From: Archilochus colubris
Lineage: Eukaryota; Chordata; Aves; Apodiformes; Trochilidae
Assembly: GCA_023079485.1 (NCBI GenBank)
Contig: CM041108.1
Span: 1,798,001 to 1,862,000 of the forward strand
Length of the DNA: 64,000 nt
Direction: 5' to 3'
Part shown: piece by piece, positions 53,458 through 64,000 of the stretch
Layout: every line of letters starts with the position of its first letter
Numbering within the stretch: the first letter of the stretch is position 1
Position numbers and translations under genes: made by a program
The notes under the pieces: generated by a model
Told to the model about the DNA's origin: nothing
The model's input: only the letters and a program-made list of their open reading frames with translations
Database searches by the model: none

Positions 53458-53545
53458 TTGTTGATCACAGGCTGACCCAGGGACTCCAGTACCAGATTCC
53501 AGCTCATCCGACATTTGCTGGTCCCAAGGATTTCTTGGATCACAT
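53458..53545 (-). CDS. SNX19: SNX19 internal coding exon (penultimate)
   Basis: This 88-bp exon follows the 54371-54555 exon after an 825-bp intron. It translates as VIQEILGTSKCRMSWNLVLE followed by SLGQPVIN. The human counterpart, as recalled, reads VVEILGVNKCRLSWGLVLESLQQPLIN. The acceptor is tttgtctctgacag and the donor gtaggt. The phase is conserved: two bases complete the split Asn codon from the previous exon, and two bases (AA) are left to be completed as Lys by the G of the last exon. It forms the middle helices of the Nexin_C domain. The Cys-Arg-x-Ser-Trp core is kept. Confidence 0.95.
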
Positions 53546-54370
53546 CTGTCAGAGACAAAGCTTTAGGATCTGCACACCTCCAGAGTTGTTAAAAAGAGGG
53601 TCAGTCTTCTGCTGGTGGGTCCTGAATCAAAATCTGTGATGGTGCTGGGAGCCTGAGGCATCTCATGCCCATTACCACAAAAGAAAACAGCCAGGGACAG
53701 GACTGAATGCCAGGAAACCATTCCAGCCTGGAAAGGCACATACTGGTGGCATTTTTTTCATCCCCAAAGGATAGGAAGGGCCCCTTACTCTGCAGAGGGG
53801 AGTTAGGAGTTCAGACTGCACCCCCAGGGATCAGGCAGCAGCTGCTTTAATGTCAGAGGTCCCTGTGTCAAACTTCAAGAGACGGTAACCCAGTGCAGCT
53901 GGGCCTGTGATTTCAGTCCAGTGGAAAAGCCACTCTTGTTTAGAGCAAGAAGCCAAAGGTTTTGCTTTACTGACCCTTCAGAGGGATGGAATCCTCTGGC
54001 AGCAGGTGGGAGCACAGCCTAGCCCTGCTGCTCCTGAGCCCCATCTCCTCTGAGGTGGCCCAGCAGGACCAGCACTAACTCCAAGTGGCCCAGTCTGCAT
54101 CTGGGAATCACCAGGATTCTCTCTGAGCTGTGCTGCTTCCCAAATGCTTATGCAAATTATCTAGAACTGGGAAATTGAGGGGTTTTGGGGTTTTTTGGTT
54201 TTTTTTTTGCTTGCAGGAAACCCTTCAAACCTCAAAGGTCACAACTGCTTCCCAGTGCCTTGGCACAAGGAGGCTCCAGCTCAGTGTTTAACCCCATTTC
54301 CAGATATGCCAAGGCACTGGTGGGCTCCCCAGCTCCCCTCCCAGCTGAGACATTCCTGGGACACACTTAC

Positions 54371-54555
54371 TAGGCAGGATGCCCATCAGGCTCTGCAAAG
54401 CCTGTTCTGCTGCTGCTTTCTTCTGCTCCTCTGTCCTGGCTGGTTTAGGCACTGCTGGTAAAACTCCTCCAGGCCAGATGGATTCCTGCAGCAACTGGAG
54501 GTACTGGACCCATCGTTGGGTGCAGGTCAGGTTAACCACCTGGACTTCCAGCCAT
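54371..54555 (-). CDS. SNX19: SNX19 internal coding exon (third from last), Nexin_C domain
   Basis: Sorting nexin 19 is a membrane-anchored PXA-PX-Nexin_C protein of the endosome/ER contact system. On the minus strand this 185-bp exon encodes 61 whole codons plus a split codon at each end. It begins WLEVQVVNLTCTQRWVQYL, continues with LLQESIWPGGVLP, and ends in an EEQKKAAAEQALQSLMGILP helix. From memory this matches human SNX19 nearly residue for residue (RWLEVQVANLT, RWVQYL, LLQESIWPGG, QALQSLMGVLP). The acceptor is a good pyrimidine tract ending cccacag and the donor is gtaagt. The first base A completes a split codon, read as Arg if the previous exon ends AG or CG as in human. The last base A joins AT of the next exon to give Asn. 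I see no frameshift or stop, so the exon looks functional. The identification rests on recalled family sequence, but several long motifs agree. Confidence 0.95.
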
Positions 54556-56398
54556 CTGTGGGCACAGAGGGAGAAAAAGGTCAGGAAAAGTCAGGCTTGG
54601 TACCAACTCAGGAGTTTTCTGCCATTCAGAGGCCTTGGAGGGAGAGATGAGGTCGATGGGTAACTTAATGCAGTTTCCAAGTCCATCCTTTACACATTTT
54701 TAATCATTCATCAGCTCCTTTCCCCCTGCACCAGAAATAGGTATATGGTCCCTATCTCATAGACATGCAAAGTCACAGGGGAAAAGCCAAAGCCACAAAA
54801 AGCTCATTCTCCTGCCCACAGGAAACCACCAAAGGAGTAACTGGTCCCTGAAAGGACCCAGCTAAGGGATCTGACTGCCCTTAACCCCCTAAGTGAAGAT
54901 GACAGAGAGCTGAAGGAACCATCAAAACTGCTGTCTGAGCTCTAAAACAACCCCTGTGTCTGACCAGGAGGACAGGAACATGTTCTGGTGACCCATCCTC
55001 CTCTCATCAGTTCCTCTCCTACCAAAAGAGCCCAGGGGCTCTTGCCAGGAGACCAAAACACACACTGCCAGGATGGCAAGCCACAAATATCCTCCTGCTT
55101 TGTCCTCCTCTCCCCTCCCTGCTGCCAAACTCTGCTCTCCCCACCCGGGGCAAGCAATGAAATCACTCCTGCTCCCATCCAAAAAGCAAGGGAGGGGCCT
55201 GCCAACAAAATTCTTGGTTAGCTCTCCTGCTGGGCCAAGACTGTGCCCCTTGAAATGGTAACAACCTGCAAATCCTGAGGCTGGAGGATACTGATCCCCA
55301 GAGGGCTGGGAAGCTTTTGTGGCTTGCACCAGGAGATGTGTCCACACCACCCAAGTGCTGGCCAGGAAAAAGGCTCCAAATCAATCACACTTCCCTCCTC
55401 ACCCTGACAAAAATCACCCCCCTGGGTACTAGCAAAAAACCACAGCTGTCAGTCAAAACCAACCACTGCCTAAAAACTTTCCCCTGAGAAGAGAGAGAGG
55501 TCAGGGGACAAACCCCTGGGTGCCACTGAGGTCAACGGGAGGGTCCCCATCAATTTCCCAAGGTGACAGCCTGCTGCCACCAGCCTCAGCAGCAGGAAGG
55601 CTCCAGAGAAGAGAAGGCTGGGGCTGGGAGAAGGTTGTGATTTTGCCAGTACTTCAAGAGTCCCAGAGGAGAGGAATTAGCCAGCAGGGCCAGGAGACCC
55701 ATTCCTTTTGGCAGCTGCTGTTCGTGCTTGCAATTCTGTCACCACTACGCCCCGGCAGCTCACAGTACATCCAAGAGCATGGGCCCTGCCAAGGCAAACT
55801 TTATTTAACCTGCACTCTGCCAGACTGTCTGCATTCTTCTCAGGCGAGGCATCTGGGCCAAGGCGGTGTCTTTCCCCACACCACCAGGACAAGAGGAGTG
55901 GAGGAGAGTCAGGAAAAGCAACACCTGCAAGAGGACGGCTGCTCCTCCACCACCGAACAAGGAGGTTTTTAAGGATGCACACCTAGGAAAGAGCAGCTGC
56001 AAAAGCAAAGAGCAGCATTAAACCAAGTGAAAATAAGCCTTGCTGCAGCATTCAGGGTGGTTATGGCTCAGGGAAAGGTCTCCAAGTATGGACAAGATTC
56101 CTGGTGATCCCACTGACTGGAAGTGGGGAGACATAGCCCTTCCGTTCAGCCTCCCCAGCACCCTCCAGCACTGATGTTGCTGCAAAATAATGCCAGAAAT
56201 CAAAATTGTGGCTTCTGCCTCTCACAGAGGACAAAATGTCACAGGCATGGTCTTGCCTGAGAAAAGGCCTTGTTTGAAATACAAGTGCTCTAAAGAGTTT
56301 TTATTTCCAGCCATCTTGAACACTCTGGATCATGTTAAGCCCTCTGGCCATCCCTGACCAAAGTGTTAAACTGAGGCTCCTCTGGGGGGGGGAGCTTT

Positions 56399-56455
56399 CA
56401 TTACCATGGCTTCTCATTAACATGGCTTTTCATTAACATGGCTTTTCATTAACAT
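56399..56455 (+). repeat. 16-bp minisatellite, about 3.6 copies
   Basis: The unit CATTAACATGGCTTTT occurs at 56415-56430 and 56431-56446. A diverged first copy is at 56399-56414 and a partial last copy at 56447-56455. It lies in the SNX19 intron. Confidence 0.95.
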
Positions 56456-59183
56456 CTTTTCTGCTGCTCTCCTCATTGAGGAAACATTTGCCAGGCAACA
56501 GAAGTGGAAAGACTTGGGGACAGAGCTGCAAACAGCACAACCCAGCAGCTCAGGAGCTCAGATTGAACACCGACTAAAAACTGAGCTCAGCAAGGCACTT
56601 GCCATCCCTAAAAAAGCTGCAGAAAAGCAAAGAACAAGCTTGCTTTTTCTTAGGAGTATTCCTAAAAAATAAAATAAAAAAAAATCATTTAAAAATAAGG
56701 AACAGTGGGCAGAGTGAAAAGGGAACTTGGAGAAGACAGGACACATTTCCAGACAGCTCATGAACAGATTGAGAACTGATGAGTGCTGGAAGGTCCCAGA
56801 CAAACAACCTGCCATTCCTACCTTATTTATTTCCATCAAGCCACCAGAACCAGGCCACAAGGCCTAGAAGAACCCCCTATAAAACCTGATCACAAGTGCC
56901 TGCACTGGGACTCTGCACGTGCTTACAGGGCTCATTTCCCCCAGTTACAAACCACCATTGATGGGTATTTTGCTTTTTTCCCCTCAGTCTGGCAGATGAC
57001 TGCCTTTCATTTTGGGAAGCCAAGGGCAGGATTTGAGAAACTGGTCCTGTCCCAGCTGTGCTGATGCCATGCAGGTTCCTGAGGAAAGACCCCATGGCAT
57101 GGGCAGACAGAAGGTATTTGCTGCTAGGGAAAGGGGGAAGAGAGACCCAAACCCAAAGAGCATGCAAAAAAAACAGAAAAGAAAGAAGAAAGAGGAACCA
57201 AAACTGGGTGCAAGTGATGGCAGACTAAAGTTACCATGCCCTGGGTTCCTTTTTGCCAGGCTATCAGTGTGGAGACCCTTTGTGGGGGCTGCCCAAGACA
57301 CAGGAGCAGCAGTGATGGTGAGGAGCAAAGCAGCTCCTCAGCTCTGAGCTGCAGCAGCAACTCATGGAAGGTCACACCACTTTTTACTGAAAAATCCTCT
57401 CTATATAAACCCCAACTTGCTTTCTATGGCAAATTGACCTTTCCATCAGGCAAACTTGCTGCACCAGGATCAGGATTAACAGCTCACACCTCTCACACAA
57501 GAACTCCAAATATGTGCTGGTCCAAAAGCTGACCTTTGCCAGCAGATCACTGATGATTTATTTTTTTTTACTATTAAAGGACTAAACATCTGAGATCCAT
57601 GTGCCACATCAAAAGCACTCAGATGCCTTCTCCCAGGTAGAAATAAATGCAGCAACCAGCACAAATAGAACTGTCTTTCCTTTTTTTGGATGGCTGATGA
57701 GTTACTATTTCCACCCTGCTATTTCATGAAGAAATAGCCTTAATAAGAAAGAAAAACAAACCCATCACTGAACCATCTCCTTACACATCAGCTGAGACTG
57801 GAAATAGACAGAAAGTGACCTCCTGGGCTCAGACTTTCAAATGCTTTGATAACACCCAATGCAAAGAGACAGACTGCAGAGTCCTGGACGTTAGTCTGGA
57901 GGTGCATAACTTGCCCATGCTGTCAGGGTCCTCTCTTTGAAATAAATGCTGATGGAGGAATGAAATGGCTGCTAAAAAAGAGCTGATTTAATGCCATGGC
58001 TTAAGCTGGAACTCCAAGGTCAGCTGAAGGGGCACTTGAAGACAGGAAAGGCAGAAATGCCCTGGGAATGAGAAACAAGGCCTGGAGGGTACATACCTTG
58101 GCCCTCCTCTGGCACCTGGAAGGCAAAAGGGCTGCTGAGATGGAGCAGGCTATGGGAAAGACAGAGAAAGGGTCAGGAAGATGGAAAACACAGTGTATGG
58201 ACTTGGTTTTCCCTGGCTCCTGCAAGCTGGATGCACTCACTTAAGCAAACTACTCAGGGAGTTGATCTACAGAGAGCTCAGCTCAAGTAAAGGTTGGATT
58301 TCCTTAGTCTGGCCAATAAAGATGGATCAGAAATGGACAAAAAGACACAGAACTATCCTACTTCACAAACTCTTTCCCCCTCTGCTTTTCTTGTCCACCA
58401 AGGTTAGGGGAAGAACTGCAAAGTTCACTTCAGCTGAGGAGCTGTTGAGTTCAGTATGCTGAAAAATTAAAATCTGAAGCAAGAGCTGTTGTGATTCCCC
58501 CAAAACTGGGGATGTGAAGGCAAAATAAACTGGAGGTGACACTAGGGAGAAAAGAAAGCCTCTACCAGCCTGCTTTAGCTTATAAACACAAATGGCTCTT
58601 TAAATACATGAGCTGTATGTAACAGTAGCTTGTCCAGCTCAACATCCACTACTTCCCAGCCCAGACCCAGGCCTCCCTTTCCCTGGGGTCAGTTAACACC
58701 CTGTAGCTAACCAGAAGCTCAAAAAAGACCCCTGAGACCAAAGTAGTGAAAAGGATTTGAGAAAAAAAAAAAAAAAAAAGCACCATCTGGAAAAGCAGAA
58801 AGCATTCAAGCAACTGACTTGTAAAATCAGCAAAAGCTGGTACTTAAATCACCAGACCAAACCTTCACAGCACTTGTCCCCCAGATTCCTCCCCAAATTG
58901 TGCCTCAAACCACAAGAATACGCTCAGAAAGAGCAACATTTCAGTGCTTTGATGGTAAAGTTGTTCTGGGCAAAGCTTGTAAAGCTGCAGAACCAGCTGC
59001 AGCAGGCAGACAGAAAAATGGAAAACAACAAAGGAAGAGTTTTCACCCATAGGCTCAGCTTTTAGCACCTGCTGCTTCAGATCCTCATCCACCTTCTCTG
59101 CACAGCCACCACTGGCAGAGCAAACCCACACCTCTCCAGACCACCAGGAAACCCATTTGCAGAGGAAGGAAATGGGGGGGAGG

Positions 59184-59318
59184 AAAAATAAAATAAAATA
59201 AAATAAAATAAAATAAAATAAAATAAAATAAAATAAAATAAAATAAAATAAAATAAAATAAAATAAAATAAAATAAAATAAAATAAAATAAAATAAAATA
59301 AAATAAAATAAAATAAAA
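59184..59318. repeat. Pure (TAAAA)n pentanucleotide microsatellite, about 27 copies
   Basis: An unbroken run of AAAAT/TAAAA units of 135 bases, in the SNX19 intron. Because 5 is not a multiple of 3, it stays open on the minus strand and gives a spurious FILFY-repeat frame. Its purity suggests it is young and length-variable. Confidence 0.98.
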
Positions 59319-60680
59319 GCCCTCCATGAATCAAAAAGAGCATCCCGAGTCCTTTAAAATTTCTGGCCAAAAACACAGAGGCAAAAAGTAAACTTTCCTT
59401 CTCTCCTTACTGGAAATGTTCCTGTATCCTGTACCCCAGGGTGATGAAGTGTTTGACCAGTGAAGCAGTGGCCTTGGGGCCAAGTGCCCTCCCCTCTGTG
59501 TTTTGCCAGCTCCAAGCACAGCTCCACCAAAGGGCAGCAAGGAACAAATCAAGGCTGGAAGGAGCTGACATTTGGTAACATTTCCAATGGATGTGCCTTG
59601 ATTAAAGGCAAGGTTTGAATTCCTGCAGAGAGATGTGGAGCTGGCAGAAAACCCTGCAAGAAGTGGGGATGCAGGACATTGCCTCCTCTCTGCCCCAAAG
59701 AGCTCATCCTCTGTTACCTGTGGGCAGGCAAGCTCAGCTTGGTGCTGGGATGGGGGGCACTGCTCCCCCCAAAACACTGGAAAAAATCCCATGGGAACAC
59801 ACAGGGCTCCAATGTCTTCTCCCTCCAGTGAAACAGCCTTACAGCTCTGGGTTATTTTGCTTTTCTCAAGTTGGATCTCCCTTCCATGTCCTGAGGCTCA
59901 GAAGAGGGGAAGAAAGCGACAAGGTTTAAAAAAAAAAAATAAAAACTGTCCCAAACTGCCCCTTGATTTTTAACAAAGCATCCTAGATTTTGATAACATC
60001 TCCATCAAGTATTTATTGAGCCAATTAAGCTCAGCAGTGCCCCAGGGAGAGGACAGGCTGTCTCAGCCAGGTCCTGCTCTGAGCAGATTGCTTCATTAGC
60101 CCACTTCAGAATCAAAATACATTAAAGAGACCATTAACCCTTCCCAAGCTAGGGAAAACTCCAACCAACCAGGAGACATGATTTCCTCCCAACCTTTTTC
60201 TTCAGCTGTTGGATCTGAAATAGGAAGTCGTTGTGGTTTCTTTTTCATCTAGAAAAAAACCCAACAACTTTGGCATTAGCTAATTGCTGAAACAGAATCA
60301 GAAGGAAAAAAGAGAGATACAGTTAAAATAATGTTGCAATTGTTATCAAAGCACAGAGTGCTTGCTTCACGCTAGCAGCTGTTTCTGGAAGAATGCTGCT
60401 TCTAAGAAGAGGAAAAAAATTTTGTTTGGGACAGAGAATCAAAGCTGGATCCAAAATTTCCAGGTGCTTGGAGACAACTGAATCAAGGCCTGTCTCCAAC
60501 TTGATTTTTTTTTATTTACTTTACATACACACACGAAGACACACACAGTCCCCAGGATCCCTTCTGCTGCCCCAGGGTTCTTACAGCTCCAATACCACCA
60601 CCCCAATGCAGAGATGAGGCAGGAGATGCCATCAGGTTGCTTCTCCTACATCCAAGCACTGGGGATGGATTTTCAGGCAT

Positions 60681-61760
60681 CATAGAATCACAGAATTGGC
60701 TGGGTTGGAAGGGACCTCAGAGATCATCAAGTCCAACCCTTGATCCACTCCCCCCGTGGTTCCCAGCCCATGGCACTCAGTGCCACATCCAGGCTCTTTG
60801 GAAAGATCTCCAGACACGGAGAATCCACTACTTCCCTGGGCAGCCCATTCCAATGCCTGATCACCCTCTCCAGAAAGAAATTCTTTCTCATCTCCAACCT
60901 AAACCTCCTGGCACAACTTGAGACCCTGCCCTCTTGTCTTGCTGAGAGTTGCCTGGGAAAAGAGCCCAACCCCCCCCTGGCTCCAACCTCCTTTCAGGGA
61001 GTTGGAGAGAGTGATGAGGTCTCCCCTGAGCCTCCTCTTCTCCAGCCTCAACACCCCCAGCTCCCTCAGCCCTTCCTCACAGAATTCTGCTGGATCCCTT
61101 CACAGCCTCCTTGCTCTTCTCTGGACCTGCTCCAGCACCTCAATCTCCTTCCTGAGCTGAGGGGCCCAGAACTGGACACAGGACTCAAGCTGTGGCCTCC
61201 CCAGGGCTGAGCACAGGGGCAGAATCCCTTCCCTGGACCTGCTGGCCACGCTGTTCCTGAGCCAGCCCAGGATGCCATTGGCCTTCTTGGCCACCTGGGC
61301 ACACTGCTGGCTCCTGTTCAGCTTCCTGGCAATCCAGACTCCCAGGTCCCTTTCTGCCACTCTGTGCCCAGCCTGGAGCTCCCCATGGGGTTGTTGTGGC
61401 CAAAGTGCAGGACCCGGCACTTGGCCGTGTTGAACCTCATCCCATTGGGATCATCCCAACTCTCCAGTCTGTCCAGGTCCCTCTGCAGAGCCCTCCTGCC
61501 TTCCAGCTGATCCACACTCCCCCAGCTTGGTGTCGTCTGCGAATTTGCTGATGATGGACTCAATCCCCTCATCTAAGTCATCAATGAAGATATTGAACAG
61601 AACTGGGCCCAACACTGATCCCTGGGGGACACCACAGCCACCATTTTGATGCAGCCCCGTTCAGCACCACTCTCTGGGCCCGGCCCTCCAGCCAGTTCCT
61701 AACCCAGCACAGGGTGCTCCTGTCCAAGCTGTGGGCTGACAGCTTTTTCAGGGGACAGAA
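60681..61760 (-). mobile_element. CR1 LINE, 5'-truncated, with part of the reverse transcriptase frame
   Basis: The left end carries catagaat/cacagaat, the reverse complement of the CR1 3'-terminal octamer repeat. It is followed by the familiar avian CR1 tail (ggttggaagggacc, then tccaaccctt). Farther right, the minus strand still reads as the C-terminal part of ORF2. A polymerase core FADD lies at 61532-61543, followed by [19 protein letters not shown] and [13 protein letters not shown]. Before it come DRSTLCWVRNWLEGRAQRVV and a damaged GVPQGS region. The frame is broken near 61573-61640, so it is a dead copy. Similarity stops near 61760, giving the usual 5' truncation. It lies inside the SNX19 intron in the same orientation as the gene. 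Confidence 0.95.
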
Positions 61761-63944
61761 CCTGTGCTGCCATGTGAAGAGCACAAAGCAAGCCAGGGCT
61801 TTTTTTAGAGGGATCACAGGGGTGGAACTGGGTGACACGGACAGCTCAGCTTTGCACTGACCCTCTGGTACAACCCAGCACCCAGGGGAGGTGTCTGGCT
61901 CACTGCCCCAGCTCTGGGATGTGTTTCTTGGGTGGCCAGGGCTGAGCAGAATTGCTTGCCCATGGGCAAGGTGTTTCCAGCAAGCCCAGGGCTGCAGGTG
62001 CTTGGCTGGTTTACTCAGGGACATAGAAGAGGGTCAGGCAACACTACATGCTGGTGGCACTTTCAAGTCAAGAGGGATCAAAGAGGCTGCCAAGGGTCTT
62101 TGGTTTTGCCAGTTCTGTCAGCACAGAGATAAAGGAAGAAAGAAGAGAAAAAAAAAACAGAGAAGAGAAAACCACCCAGCAACTCCCTGAAGGTCTGAGC
62201 TCCTTGACTTACATCAGCATGACCTGGTGGCTGTCACCACAGCTGTCCCCAGCACTGGCAGACCCCTGACCCAGTGCCCATGGTGCCTCTGCTGGGGACA
62301 GAGGGAGGGCAGGGTGACAGCCACAGGGCAGCTTACATGCTTGCCATGTATTTTTAACAACTCTTTGACTCGCGAGGCTCTAAAAAAGCACCAAGATTCT
62401 CCAAATGCTCTTTAGTTCTTCCACCAAACATCCCCAGAGCCCAGAATAGCTCCATCTTCTATTCCTCTCTGCACACAGGTCCCTCTTGCAGCCTCTCCAG
62501 GAAAGTAGAATCCCTGTTTTCAGCCCCTGGGAGGGAAGGGAGAGGCAGAGCCAGGCAGTGGGTTTGGTTACGGGCACAAACCCAGCGTGTGGAGAGGGCT
62601 GCTGGAAGCTCTCCTCAGCCCCTGGGCCATCCCTGCCCCTCTCTGCCTCTTCTCCCAGCTCCAAAAAAGGATGATTCCCTCTTAAGAGACTGGGATGAGG
62701 ACTGCAGGGATACAGGGATTGCACAGGCACAGCCTCTCCCCTTTTTACTTAACAATCCCTTTTTCGGTCATGGAGCCTTCCTCTCCCCGGCTGCCATCAA
62801 AGTGACAGGAGGCAGGGGAGATGGATAGTGCCTGGCTCCAGCTATTCCAGCTATGAAAAAGAGAAAAAAGAGGAGCGTGGTGGGATGCTCCCTGCAGAGA
62901 AGAGTGAATGGAGCCAAGGAGAGAGGTCCCACAACCCTCAAAACCACAGGCACAGCAGCCGCTCAGTGTCACCACTGCGGTCATGCTGGGGGAAAAGGTG
63001 CCCAAAAGAGCAGGGGATTGGCTCTCTGGAGGAGCTGAACATTTAATTCTGGGTGTTTTTCTTGATTCTTCTGCTCTGGGATCAGGCACACTCAGTGCAG
63101 AGCAGGAGTAAGGCCCACCAAGGCTGCAGGGGCAGTGTGCTCCTCAAAGGCAAGCTTGGCAAAGGCAGAGGGGTATCCAGCAGCAACCTCCTTCCTCCCC
63201 CTGAAACATTGCTGGGACACCTCCTCTGCACCCCTAACCCAACCACAGATGGCAACAGGGAAGGACCTCATCTCCTGGAGGGACTAATACAACTCTAGAG
63301 GCTGTATTTGCACCCTGTCCTCATCCTGACACCAGGGACTCCTCAACACCACCCCCAGCCACAGGTTTGCCTGAAGCAAACGTGGGTTCACCCAGGCAGC
63401 TACAGACACCTTCACCCTCACACTGTTCCACTTCCCAGAGCTCCTCCACTTCCCAGAGCCAGGCATGTGCTGTGTGTATGACAGATTCTCTAGTGGAAAA
63501 TACCAAGAGGGTGAGCAGGACATAGCTTATTAGGAGGTGATGACGTGCCTACCCAGGCTCTCATCTGTGCTAACACACAGGGATTGAGTTCCAGCTCATG
63601 CCCCCAAGAGACCAGAGCCCATTTTGGAGGAGTGGGAGCAACACCCACCTCACTCCACCCTAGGAAACAGACTTGGGAATGATGGCCAGCAGCCCCTGAC
63701 CTCAAAGTGCTTTGGCAACCTCTGCTGACAGCAGCTTCCATTACCAGATGGGTTACAACGTGCTGCCCTGCACATTCTGACACTGGCTTTGAATGCCTGT
63801 GAGAGATAAAATGGTGCAGGAGTGGGAAAAGAATTGTTCTGAGACTCCCCCTAGCCAAAGTCCTTCCAGGAAGGCTCCTTTTTACTCTCAAGGACCATGT
63901 CCTCAGCTAGGGACAGTCACCAACCTACACAAGAAAAGAGGAAT

Positions 63945-63960
63945 GCTGTGTGTGTGTGTC
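63945..63960. repeat. Short (TG)n microsatellite
   Basis: A run of about seven TG units near the right edge. A similar short (GT)n run is at 28157-28170. Confidence 0.9.
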
Positions 63961-64000
63961 TTGGCTTGGTGCCTTACCACACACAGGCACTGGCCCCAGG

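Larger units (their letters stand above)
54556..64000 (-). other. SNX19: Long SNX19 intron, running past the window edge
   Basis: By position this is transcribed SNX19 sequence upstream of the 54371-54555 exon. I looked on the minus strand for the expected preceding exon (in human it carries EQWKWLCTENMQ and RLIFGTLVQ) and for PX-domain motifs such as RRYREF and LFPDLPFG. I found none. The simplest reading is one intron of at least 9.4 kb. It contains a minisatellite at 56399, a TAAAA array at 59184 and a CR1 fragment at 60681. The remaining parts (54556-56398, 56456-59183, 59319-60680, 61761-64000) hold only short poly-A runs and chance open frames. Confidence 0.6.

Noticed and set aside
56877..57167. 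Minus-strand frame with AHAMGSFLRNLHGIS
   Set aside because: No similarity to any SNX19 region I know, no codon-level support and no matching splice pattern.
58099..58117. 19-bp minus-strand mini-exon between a good acceptor (cttttgccttccag) and a gtatgt donor
   Set aside because: The splice-like ends are good, but such a short exon has no sequence match to SNX19 and could easily be chance.
58865..59131. Minus-strand 88-codon frame with hydrophobic LLQLVLQLYKL stretch, considered as the missing SNX19 exon
   Set aside because: It resembles the human segment only in leucine content. The EQWKWLC and RLIFGTLVQ motifs are absent and there are no fitting splice sites or phase.
59077..59376. Minus-strand open frame with long FILFY repeats
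   Set aside because: It is the TAAAA microsatellite read in frame; a pentamer without stops always does this.
61066..62024. Several minus-strand frames that look protein-like
   Set aside because: They are pieces of the CR1 reverse transcriptase, not host genes. The part beyond about 61760 is unrelated chance sequence.
1..64000. tRNA, rRNA, microRNA, CRISPR array, endogenous retrovirus or prokaryote-type operon
   Set aside because: No cloverleaf, array, LTR pair, gag/pol motif or operon structure was recognised by eye. A computed search for microRNA hairpins was not possible.

Overview
This is vertebrate nuclear DNA, almost certainly from a bird and probably a songbird-like neoavian. The evidence is split exons with GT-AG introns, a 5'-truncated CR1 retrotransposon of the avian type, a second shorter CR1 tail, low repeat density with many short poly-A/poly-T runs, and worn amniote repeats (MIR/CORE-SINE-like and a CR1/L3-like LINE). 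There are no operons, bacterial signals, CRISPR arrays or recognisable viral genes.

The one gene I recognise is the 3' end of SNX19 (sorting nexin 19) on the minus strand. Its last three coding exons are at 54371-54555, 53458-53545 and 52685-52820. The splice sites and phases fit together exactly and give about 136 residues of the C-terminal Nexin_C domain. Everything from 54556 to the right edge is then upstream of that exon and most simply one long intron. It holds a 16-bp minisatellite (56399-56455), a pure 27-copy TAAAA array (59184-59318) and a 1.1-kb CR1 fragment in the same sense as the gene (60681-61760). I found no PX or PXA exons and no preceding Nexin_C exon, so they should lie beyond base 64000 or are too diverged to see.

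Bases 1 to about 52500 look intergenic. In mammals SNX19 borders a large gene-poor interval, with its 3' end facing ADAMTS15. The orientation here fits that, but no ADAMTS15 exon was seen, so the assignment is inference. This part holds CR1 and LINE remnants, several MIR-like SINE remnants, a palindromic old repeat, two pairs of local direct duplications (14.5/17.0 kb and 37.96/39.93 kb), simple repeats, a cluster of perfect hairpins near 24.0 kb and a few AT-rich or CpG-richer islands that could be conserved non-coding elements. Nearly all open frames here are chance frames.

I found no evidence for a new multi-gene system. The best leads are the two local duplications, the hairpin cluster, the candidate non-coding elements and the unusually long last visible SNX19 intron.
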